DNA of 64,000 bases from Planctomycetota bacterium (GTDB lineage Bacteria; Planctomycetota; UBA8742; UBA2392). Position numbers and translations under genes: made by a program. Each line of letters starts with the position of its first letter. Positions within the stretch are counted from its first letter, which is position 1. Of the stretch, positions 42,636 through 52,600 are shown piece by piece. Location of the stretch: NCBI GenBank assembly GCA_020845475.1, contig JADLFN010000074.1, positions 1 to 64,000 on the forward strand. Direction: 5' to 3'. Below the pieces are notes generated by a model that was given only the letters and a program-made list of their open reading frames with translations, did no database searches and was not told where the DNA came from.

Positions 42636-45600
42636 TTGCAGGGTACGGGCTTTGTGAAAGCAGACTCGAAGTCAAAGGCCTCCAATTCGCAGTCGGCCGT
42701 GCTGGGAAGTTCCGCCGGCATGAAGCGAGCCACGGAACTTGCGGAACTCGCGGCACCGCGCCGCGACCCGGTGCTCATTTACGGCGAAACGGGAACCGGC
42801 AAGGGCCTTCTGGCGGAGCACATTCACCGCGGCAGTTCGCGCACGGGCGCATTTGTTTCGGTCAATTGTGCTACCTTCAACCCCAACCTGATCGAGAGCC
42901 ACCTGTTTGGCTACGTCAAAGGCGCGTTTACCGGCGCCGAAAAGGACACGCCCGGGCTCTTCGAGACCGCTCAGGACGGCACGCTGTTCCTCGATGAAAT
43001 CGCCGAGACGCCGCTGGAAGTGCAGCCGCGCCTGCTGCGCGCGCTGGAGGAGGGCTTGATACGGCGCGTGGGCGGGCGCAGCGAGATACCGGTGAACGTG
43101 CGCCTGATTGCGGCCACCCACGGCGACTTGCCTTCGCGCATTGCACAGGGCCGCTTTCGTGAAGATCTCTATTACCGCATCAATGCCTTCATCATTACGC
43201 TGCCGCCTTTGCGCGAGCGCATTGAAGACCTGCCGGAGCTGGCGGCGCATTTCCTGGCCGCGCTGAGTGAGCCGGGGGATCCCGGGCGCACACTTTCGGC
43301 TGCGGCGCTTGATGCGCTGAAGCGTTACTCCTGGCCGGGCAACCTGCGTGAGCTGCGTTCGGCGCTGGCCTTTGCGCTCGCGGCGCGGCCCGTGCGTGCG
43401 GGTGCGGCAGCGGCGCAACTGCAGATTCAGCGCGAAGACTTGCCCGACGCCGTGCTCAAGGCCGCGCCGCCGATCGCCAGTTCGCCGGTTCTGCCCGCGC
43501 AGAATGCGCCGGGTGAGGCCCAGCGCCTGTTCACGGAGCTTTACTCGCGCGACCCGGAAAGCCCGCGTGCTTGGGCGCGGTTTTTGATTGCGTTCCAGGC
43601 GAGTCTCCAGAGCGTGCGCTTTGGGCGCCACGACCTTTTGCCCCTGTTGCGCGGCGCGCGCGGGCCAAGCCCCACGGACAGCTCGCTGATCAATGAGTGG
43701 CAGCGGCGCATCAAACCCCTGGGGCTTTCGCTGGGGCTGTTACAGGAAGCGAACAAGAAGGTGCAGATTAACCTGGAGGCCTGTCATGCCGTGCTGGCGC
43801 GCACCGTGAACCCCGATGAGTCTTCGGCGCGCCCGACGGCCGTGATTTCGACGTCGCGGCGCGTGCCTTCCAATCGCCTGCACCGCACGAATCTGCCGCC
43901 GCCGCGCACGTCGTTTGTAGGCCGACAACCGGAGCTTGAAGAGCTGCAACGCTTGCTGCGCGATGCGCCGTCGCTGGTCACACTGACCGGGCCCGGCGGC
44001 AGCGGCAAAACGCGCCTGGCACAGGAGGCAGGCTGGAAGCTGGTGGATCGCCTTTCCGGCGGCGTGTGGTTTGCCGACCTTACTGAGGCACGCAACGCGG
44101 AAGGCGTGGCTTATGCCGTGGCTGCGGCGCTGCGCGTGCCGCTGACTACACACGAACCGCCCGAATCAGCCGTGGCGGGTATTTTGCGTGCGCGCGGCGA
44201 CTGCCTGCTGATCCTGGACAACTTTGAGCAGGTGGCCGAAGCCGCGCAGAAGACGGCGGGCCTTTGGGCCAAGCACGCGCCCAGTGCGAGGATCCTGACC
44301 ACAAGCCGCGCGGTGCTGGGACTGGAGGGCGAGCGCGTGAAAGACGTGCGCCCGCTCTCGGTGCCCAAGCGTGACGAGGCAAAGACGCTGTCGCGGCAGG
44401 CGGCGGAAAAGTTTGACGCGGTGAAACTGTTCGTGGAGCGCGCGGAGTTCGCGAACCTGAGTTTTGAGCTGGACGAGAAAAACGCCCCGGCGATCGCGGA
44501 GATATGCGCGGTGCTCGAGGGCCTGCCGCTGGCCATTGAGCTTGCGGCGGCGCGCATCTCGATCATGAAGCCCGAGCAGATGGTGGCGCGGCTGGATCAG
44601 AAGTTCGAACTATTGCGCAGCGCGCGCCGCGACCTCAACGAGCGCCAGCGTTCGCTGTTGGCCACGATTGACTGGAGCTATCAACTGCTCAGCGAAAAGG
44701 AAAAGAGCGCCTTTGAGAAGCTGAGCGTGTTCAAGGGGGGCTTCTTTCTTGGCGCTGCGGAGGCCGTGCTGGAGCTGGGCGAAGGCAAAGGCCCGGGCGT
44801 GATGGATGTGATCCAAGGCCTGCGCGACAAGAGCCTGCTGCACTCCTTTGACACCAGCACCGAAACGCGTTTTTCGATGTACGACGCGATCAGTGAGTTC
44901 GCGGGCCAGCGGCTTGGGGAGTGGGCCGATGCTGCGGCGCGCGAGGCGCTGCAGCAGCGTCACGCGGAGCATTACACGAAATACGCCGAAGGCTGGGATC
45001 GAGGCATTTTCCGCGGCCAGGAGATGGAGGCGATCGAGCGGCTGGCGCTGGAGCTGGACAACCTGCTCTCGGCACAGAACCAGTTGATGGCTTCACTGAA
45101 AGAGGCGACGGGCCAGCGCCAGGCCGAATTGCGCGAACTGCTGGCGCGCTGCACTTTGGCTATGGCGCACGTGATGCGCGTGCGCGGCCCGGCCAAGGAG
45201 CGCGTACCCGGCCTGGGCCGTGCGATTGAGGCGATGGGAGATGCGGACAGCGAAGCAAAGGCGAAGCTGATGGCGGTTTTGTCCATGGCGCACTCGGATC
45301 GTGGTGAACACGACCCCTCGGAACAGTGGGCGCAGCGTTCGCTGGAAATAGGGCGGCGAGTGGGCTCAAAGCGCGTGGAGGCGCTGGCGTTGATGCAGCA
45401 GGGCTGGCTGCTTTCGCAGCGTGGCGAGAACGTGGCGGCCTGCAAGCCCTATGAACTGGCGCTGCCGCTGTTTCGCGAGATTGGCGAAGTGCGCAACGAG
45501 GCGCGCATCCTGGGCCGGCTGGGGTATCTCGTGGCGCGCAACGGCGAAATTGACCGCGGCGCGGAGATGCTCAAAGAAGCCACGCGGATGCTTGAGGAGC

Positions 45601-46409
45601 AAGGCGATCGCTTCGGGCTGGGTTTCCTGCTTATCACGCGCGGCAACGTGGAAATGCGGCGCGGCGCTAACAGGGAAGCGCTGCCGCTGATCGAGAAAGC
45701 GGAGAAGCACTTCCGCGAGCTGGGCGACAAACGCTCAGTGGGGCAATGCCTTGGCAACCGCGCGCTGGCGCTGAAGTTTCTGCGCGATTACGAGGGCTCA
45801 CTGCGTTGCAGTGACGAATGCCAGAAAATCGCGCGCGAACTGAGTGACTTGCCGGCCATTGCCATCGAGCAGGCCAACCGCGGGCACCTGATGATTGACC
45901 TGGATCGCTTGGGTGAAGCCCGTGCCAGTTTCAGCGAGGCAGAGCGCCTTCACCGTGAACTGAAGAACAACCCGCTCACAGGCATCGACGTCGAGAATCT
46001 GGCGTGGCTCGACGCCAAAGAAGGCAAGTTGGAAAGCGCGCTAAAACGCTACGCAGAGGCCCGCGAGTTGGCCAAGTCCGATGAGGTCATCGTGGCCGGC
46101 ATTGACGTGAGCCTGGGCGAAAGCCTGCTTGAAGCCGGGCGCGCGGCCGAGGCGCTGGGGCCGGTGCGGGCCGCGCTGGCGGTGTTCGACGTGCGCCAGA
46201 TCAAGGATCGTGACCTGTTCAAAGCGCTCGAAACTCTGGCGCGTTGCGAGGAAGCACTAAGAAATCGCGAGGCCGCGGCGGCGGCGGCGCTTCGCGCGCT
46301 GGCGTTGGCCAAGGAACTGAATTACACGGCGAGCGATCCAGCACTGCGTGTGCGCAAGAACCTCGAAGCTATGACGCAGATTGCGCGAGCGACAACGATC
46401 TCAAAATGA
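42636..46409 (+). CDS. Sigma-54 activator fused to a STAND ATPase and TPR tail
   Basis: A 1,257-residue regulator with two ATPases. Residues 25-270 are a sigma-54 interaction AAA+ domain with Walker A GETGTGKG, the sigma-54-contacting loop GAFTGA, Walker B TLFLDEI and the C-terminal [18 protein letters not shown] and WPGNLREL motifs. Residues 420-680 are a STAND/NB-ARC module ([11 protein letters not shown], Walker [10 protein letters not shown], Walker [23 protein letters not shown]) and a winged-helix-like segment (LSVFKGGFF). Residues 860-1250 are TPR-like repeats, the likely signal-sensing part. No Fis-type HTH is seen. Start TTG 42636 or GTG 42654 is uncertain. It lies upstream of a perfect sigma-54 promoter, its probable target. 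Confidence 0.85.
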   Translation: MQGTGFVKADSKSKASNSQSAVLGSSAGMKRATELAELAAPRRDPVLIYGETGTGKGLLAEHIHRGSSRTGAFVSVNCATFNPNLIESHLFGYVKGAFTGAEKDTPGLFETAQDGTLFLDEIAETPLEVQPRLLRALEEGLIRRVGGRSEIPVNVRLIAATHGDLPSRIAQGRFREDLYYRINAFIITLPPLRERIEDLPELAAHFLAALSEPGDPGRTLSAAALDALKRYSWPGNLRELRSALAFALAARPVRAGAAAAQLQIQREDLPDAVLKAAPPIASSPVLPAQNAPGEAQRLFTELYSRDPESPRAWARFLIAFQASLQSVRFGRHDLLPLLRGARGPSPTDSSLINEWQRRIKPLGLSLGLLQEANKKVQINLEACHAVLARTVNPDESSARPTAVISTSRRVPSNRLHRTNLPPPRTSFVGRQPELEELQRLLRDAPSLVTLTGPGGSGKTRLAQEAGWKLVDRLSGGVWFADLTEARNAEGVAYAVAAALRVPLTTHEPPESAVAGILRARGDCLLILDNFEQVAEAAQKTAGLWAKHAPSARILTTSRAVLGLEGERVKDVRPLSVPKRDEAKTLSRQAAEKFDAVKLFVERAEFANLSFELDEKNAPAIAEICAVLEGLPLAIELAAARISIMKPEQMVARLDQKFELLRSARRDLNERQRSLLATIDWSYQLLSEKEKSAFEKLSVFKGGFFLGAAEAVLELGEGKGPGVMDVIQGLRDKSLLHSFDTSTETRFSMYDAISEFAGQRLGEWADAAAREALQQRHAEHYTKYAEGWDRGIFRGQEMEAIERLALELDNLLSAQNQLMASLKEATGQRQAELRELLARCTLAMAHVMRVRGPAKERVPGLGRAIEAMGDADSEAKAKLMAVLSMAHSDRGEHDPSEQWAQRSLEIGRRVGSKRVEALALMQQGWLLSQRGENVAACKPYELALPLFREIGEVRNEARILGRLGYLVARNGEIDRGAEMLKEATRMLEEQGDRFGLGFLLITRGNVEMRRGANREALPLIEKAEKHFRELGDKRSVGQCLGNRALALKFLRDYEGSLRCSDECQKIARELSDLPAIAIEQANRGHLMIDLDRLGEARASFSEAERLHRELKNNPLTGIDVENLAWLDAKEGKLESALKRYAEARELAKSDEVIVAGIDVSLGESLLEAGRAAEALGPVRAALAVFDVRQIKDRDLFKALETLARCEEALRNREAAAAAALRALALAKELNYTASDPALRVRKNLEAMTQIARATTISK

Positions 46410-46523
46410 GTCATCGTGATTGTTTTAGATATGAAGTGAGCAGTCGTGTCGGAACGAATCGTTAGTTATCGGCGCTCGCCGCACGCAAAGAATACTCCAT
46501 AACCATTTATGCTCTAATTGGTT

Positions 46524-46542
46524 GCGCGCAAATCTTGCGCGC
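46524..46542. promoter_or_regulatory. Perfect inverted repeat upstream of the sigma-54 promoter
   Basis: GCGCGCAA and TTGCGCGC are perfect 8-bp arms around the loop ATC, ending 12 bp before the -24 element. This is a candidate operator for a dimeric protein. It is closer than usual for an enhancer site of a sigma-54 activator (typically 80-150 bp upstream), so it may serve a repressor. Confidence 0.45.
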
Positions 46543-46553
46543 TTGATGGCCAG

Positions 46554-46570
46554 TGGCACGCCCGTTGCAT
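46554..46570 (+). promoter_or_regulatory. Sigma-54 (-24/-12) promoter
   Basis: TGGCACG-CCCG-TTGCAT matches the -24/-12 consensus (TGGCAC-N5-TTGCW) at every position, with the correct spacing between GG and GC. It lies 84 bp upstream of the giant protein's ATG, in the gap after a gene that encodes a sigma-54 activator. The expected transcript start is about 46581. Confidence 0.85.
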
Positions 46571-46575
46571 CTAGC

Positions 46576-46591
46576 GTGACCACTTGGTCAC
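46576..46591. promoter_or_regulatory. Palindrome at the presumed transcript start
   Basis: GTGACCA-CT-TGGTCAC is a perfect 7-bp-arm inverted repeat just after the -12 element, spanning the expected start of transcription. It could be a repressor operator or a 5'-end mRNA hairpin. Confidence 0.45.
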
Positions 46592-46653
46592 TGGACGGCA
46601 TTTCGGCAAAGGCGCTATGGCCTGGCCGGGATGTAAGTCAATTGGAGAATGAG

Positions 46654-49600
46654 ATGCGAACTGGATCCAACGCTCGCCTGCTGTTGTTGCTGGTTTTGTT
46701 CGGCTTGGCTGTAATTCCCACGGCATTGTCAGCGCAAGTCCCCACGATTCTCTACTACAAGCTAAGCGAGGGTTCGGGCACGAGCACAGCGAACTCGGCC
46801 AGTCCCGGGCAGGGCTCCAATCCCGTCAATCTTTCTGCTAACGCATCATGGAATGCATCAGGGCGATTTGGTTCGGCCCTTTCGTTCACATCTTTGTCCG
46901 GTGGCGGCATGTCCACGGGTTGGACGCCCAACTTGCCCAACACCCAGAGCTGGACGCTGGAGTTCTATGTCAATGCGCCGGCGTCGAGCACGCAGTACAT
47001 GTTCGGCAACGGCGTGTCGGGCCAGTTCCGCATCTTCACGACTTCTACAGGCGGCCTTACCTTGACCGGCAGCGGCTTCACCACCCTGACCGTCAGCAGC
47101 GGCATCCTTGACAACACCTGGCATCACGTGGCCTACGTGTTTGACGGTACGGCCAAAACCATGACCGTATTTCGCGACGGCACACAAGTCGGCCAGACTA
47201 CCGGTCAGACCACAGCCGCGCTCACGAGCACGGCGTCGTTCTTCGTTGGTGGGCAGGGCGTGACGACGACTTCGGCAGCGTGCTCGCTGGACGAAATTCG
47301 ATTCTGGAATACGGCCCGTACCCAGAGTGAGATCCAGGCCAACCTCTACGGCGAGCTCAACCCCAACGCCAATGCACCCACGCTTTCGCCTGCATCGGGT
47401 TCGGGGTTCAGCGCCGCGCGCGTGTTTACGGGCAATCAGGGCGTTGCGCTTTCCGCAGCCGATCTTTCGGCGAACAGCCCCGTAGCGACGAACATTGATA
47501 TCACGGTAACAGCGATCAGCGCGGCGCCCGGAGTGACGGCCCCCGTAAACCAGACTGGCGTGGCCGTGCCCTTCACGTTGTCCTGGACTGGCACGCCCAC
47601 GACCGTCGGCAACTACAGTTACACGGTGGCGCTGACGGACGGCACGAATTCCGGGAGTTATACGGTGTTCATCAACGTGGTCGCGCCGGACATCAGCTTC
47701 GCGCGCGGCGCCACGGCCATCGCCGACGGCGGCGCGGACACGCTGCCCGGCACCTTCGTTGCAACCGTGGGAACGAATGTTACCTACACCATTTCGAATC
47801 CCGGAACGGCGGCAACTTCCGTGACCAACCCGGCCGTCATTTCGGGCCTGACCAACTGCACCGTCACGATCACCACGCAGCCGGCGACGAGCATTGCGGC
47901 GGCCGGCTCGACGAGCACGGTGCTGACGGTTACGCCCACGGCGGCGGGCGCATTCAGCTTCAGCTATGCTCTGACCAACAGCGTCACGACCAAGGACCCC
48001 TACGATTTCACGGTCAGCGGTACGGCGGTTGCGGCCAGCCCGGACATCGCATTTGCGCGCGGCGCAACGGCGATTGCCGACGGCGGCAGCGATACGCTTC
48101 CCGGCACGTTCGTGGCCACGGTCGGCACGACGGTTACATACACAATCACAAACCCCGGCAATGCGCCGACCACAATCACCAACCCGGCAGCGATCACCGG
48201 CCTGACCAATTGCACGGTCACGATTACCACGCAGCCCGCGACAAGCGTTGCCGCGGCAGGCTCGACGAGCACGGTGTTGACCGTGACGCCCACGGCTGCG
48301 GGCGCGTTCAGCTTCAGCTATGCGTTGACCAACAGCGTCACGGCCAAGGATCCCTACGATTTCACCGTCAGCGGCACGGCCGTAGCGGCGAACCCCGATC
48401 TTGCCGTGCTGCGCGGCGCGGTTGCCGTGGCGGACGGCGGCACGGACACGCTTTCAACGAGCATTTCCGGCACGCCCACGGGCTACACCTACACGCTGCA
48501 GAATCCGGGCAACGCCCCCACGACCCTGAGCAACCCGGCCACCATCGGCACGCTCGTGAACTGCACGGCGACGATCACTACAGCACCGGCAGCCAGCATT
48601 GCGGCGGCGGGCTCCACGACCACGACCATCACCGTGACGCCCACAGCGGCGGGCGCGTTCAGCTTCACTTACTCCATCGGCAACAACACCGCTTCCAAGA
48701 ACCCCTACGACTTCACGGTCAACGGCACGGCCATCGCGCCCCTCAACGGCAACTATGTGATTAACCAGGCCGGCGGCGCGGGCGTTGATTTCACCAGCAT
48801 CGGCGCGGCTTTCGACGCGCTCGAAGCAGCCGGCGTTTCCGGGCCGGTCACGCTGACAATTACCGACAGCGCAACCTATAGCGCCAATTCGTCGTACACA
48901 CTGGGCCTCAACAGCACGGGCGTGGTTTCGGCCGTTCCGGGCGTTTCCGCCACGAACACGATCACACTGCGCGCCGGCACGGGCCAGTCGCCCAAGATTC
49001 AGGGCAATGCCACGGGTGCCGTGCTCCAGACCCAGACGGGCCGCGGCTGCCTGGGCATCATGACCTCCTACGTTGCAGTTGAAGGCCTGGAAGTGTTTGG
49101 CGGTCCCAACTTCGGCATCCTGATCCAGGGCAATAACACCACGCTGCGCCCCGAGAACAACACGATTCGGGGCTGCAAGGTTCACGACATCCCCGATGGC
49201 CCGGGCATTGCCTACATGGGCCAGAACAGCTCTTACGCCACCAACATTCTGATTGAGAATAACTTCGTCTGGAACTGCTTCACCAACTCCGGCAACCCGA
49301 CGGCCAGCACGGTGCTGCTGAACAACACCGGCGGCTGCATCACGCTGCGCAACGCGGCTACCGGGTCAGGCGTTGTCCGGCACAATACGATCCTGCACAC
49401 CTCCAGCTTCGGCGGCACCACGCTGAACTCAACCGCCACGGCGGGCATTTACGCCTATTCAAGCAGCACGACCTATGCGCTGAACAACATCAACAACAAC
49501 ATCGTGGTCTGCACCAACGCCACCGTAGCCGCGATTTACCTCTATTACGCCACGAGCAATCCCACGCCCGCCAACTGCAACTTCAACTGCTGGAACAGTA

Positions 49601-52600
49601 CCGTGTTCCTGGCGCGCGCCGGCGCGGCTGTAACTTTCGCAACGTGGCAGGCCGAAGGCCGCGACGCCAACGGCACAACGGCCAACCCGCAGCTTGTGAG
49701 CACCAGTTCGCCCTTTGACCTGCACCTGCTGTCTTCTTCGCCCTGCGTCAACCCCACGGGCCAGACCTCCACGTTGACGGTGGACATTGACGGCGATACG
49801 CGCCCGCAGGGCGCCACGACGGATATCGGCGCCGACGAAGCCAACACCACTGCCACCGCGCCCACGATTGTCAGCGCGGTGCCCGGCCCGGGCTACACGA
49901 CCACACCCTACAGCCACAACTTTGTGGCCACCGGTTTTCCCATCACTTACACATGGAGCGTGACCGCGGGCGCCTTGCCCACGGGCCTGACGCTCAACGC
50001 GAGCAGCGGGCTGCTTTCGGGCACGCCGACGGTGCTGGGGACTTTCAACTTCACCGTTACGTGCAGCAACGGCGTGAGCCCTGATGCCACGCAGGTCTGC
50101 GCGGTCACGATCAGTGCTGCCAATCCGGAAATGGACGTGCTGCGCATTGCGACGCCCATCGCTGACGGCGGCTCGGACACTGCAACGGGATTCCTGGTCA
50201 GCACGCCCGCCAACCTCACCTACACAATTCAGAACAACGGCACCACGCCGCTGAACACGTCCAACGTGGTGATCTCCGGCCAGACCGGCTGCACGGTCAG
50301 CGTGCTGACTTCACCGGCAGTGCTCACGGCCGCCTCAAGCTCCACCAGCCTCGTGCTGACCGTGACGGTTTCTGCCGCAACGTTCAGCTTTGCGGTGAGC
50401 ATTGACAACAACGACGCCAATGAAAACCCCTACAACTGGAGCGTCAGCGGCAACGCCCTGGTGCCCTTCAGCGGCACTTATGTGATCAACAAGGCCGGCG
50501 GCAGCGGTGTGAACTACACCGATATCGGCTCGGCTTTTGACGACCTCGAGCTGGTGGGCGTGACCGGCCCCACCGTGTTCCTGATCTACGACGACGGCGG
50601 CGCTTACAACTCTGCGGCTTCCTACGGTTTGGGCGCGGACGGCTCCACCATTGACGACGTGCCCGGCGTAAGCGCCACGAACACGCTTACGTTCCGCGCG
50701 GCTACAGGCGAAGCGCCTGTGATCACCGGCAGCGCCTGCCCTGATACTTACACAGCAGCCACCAACGGCTGCATGGCTTTCCGCAACATCGGCAACATCA
50801 CGCTTGAGGGCCTCGAGTTCACGGGCGGCAACCTGTTCGGCGTTATGTGGTATGCCAGCGTAGCCGCGTCTTCGGACAATCTTGTGGTGCGCAATTGCAA
50901 GTTCCACGACATCACCACGGGAGCCGCGATTTACATGTACGGATCAAGCACGACCACGGGCCCCAACAGCGTGCTGATTGAGAACAACTTCTTCTGGAAC
51001 GTGACCGGCAACGGCAGCGGCACGATTGGCGGCGGCACAGGCGGCGGCCCCTGCGGCGTGGTGGGAGCGCGTCGTCCCGGAACGAATTTCTTTATCCGCC
51101 ACAACACGATTCTGCACAGCTCGAACAACGCCAACTGCGGTGTGTTCTACGCCAACGGCAGCACGGTGGGCCTGAGCGACATCTCCTTCAATATTGTGCA
51201 TTTCACGAGCACGGCGGCGGTTCCGTTCTATTTCATGGATTCAGCAACCGGCACGTTCCTGCCCACGACTTCCAACCGCAACGTCGTGTACCTCAATGGC
51301 ACGGCCACCATGTGCAACAATGCCACTTATGCCACCTGGGCACTGTGGCAGGCTTCGGGCCGCGACTTGAACAGCGCCACGACCGATCCGCTGCTGCTCA
51401 GCACCTCTTCACCCTTCAACCTGCACATTGGCGCGGGTTCGCCCGCCATCGACCTGGCCGTGGGTTCGACCACCACGACCGACATCGACGGCGACACCCG
51501 CCCGCAGGCAACTGCCCCGGATGCCGGCGCCGATGAGCGCGCCTCTGCGCCCGTTGCCCCGAGCATCACCAGCAGTGCGCCGGCCAACGGTGTGGTCGGC
51601 ACAGCCTACAGCCACACGTTCACGGCCACCGGCACGCCCGCAACATTCACCTGGACCGTGAATAGCGGATCGCTGCCCACGGGCCTGACGCTGAACGGCT
51701 CAAGCGGCGTATTGTCGGGCACGCCGACGACTTCGGGCAATTACTCGTTTGTCGTCAACTGCTCCAACGGCACCAGCCCCGATGCGACCCAGAACGTGAA
51801 CATGGCCGTCAATCAGGCGCCCGCGATCAGCAGCTCTGCTCCGGCCAGCGGCCTGCTCAGCAGCGCCTACAGCCACACGTTCACAGCGACCGGCTTCCCC
51901 GCGACATTCACATTTACGGTCACGGCGGGCACGCTGCCCGCGGGCCTGAACCTGGCCGCGGCCACGGGCGTGCTCTCGGGAACGCCCAGCGCTTCGGGCA
52001 GCTTCAGTTTCACCGTCACCTGCTCCAACGGCATCAGTCCTGACGCAACGCAGAACGTGAACATGGCCATCAATGAAGCGCCAACAATCACCAGCGCGGC
52101 CCCGGGTTCGGGCAACGTGGGTGTGGCTTACAGTCACAGCTACACGGCTTCCGGTTTCCCGGCCACGTTCACCTGGTCTGTCAGCTCGGGTGCATTGCCC
52201 GGCGGCCTGACGCTCAATGGCTCCACGGGCGTACTCAGCGGCACGCCCACGGCTGCGGGCACGTTCAATGGCGCGGTCACCTGCTCCAACGGCATCGGCA
52301 CCGATGCCACGCAGGCTTTCAGCATCGTGATTGCCTCGGCGCTTCAGGCACCGACGATCACTTCGGGCGCGCCCGCCAATGCACTTCTTGGCACCGCGTA
52401 TTCGCACACCTTCCAGGCGTCCGGCAATCCGGCCACGTTTACGTGGACGGTGACGGCGGGCTCTATTCCTGCAGGCCTTTCACTCAACGCTTCCAGTGGC
52501 GTATTGGGTGGAGTTCCCACGGCCTCCGGCGCCTTCTCTTTCACCGTCACGTGTGCCAACGGCGTCAGCCCTGACGCCACGCAGAACGTGAACATGAACG

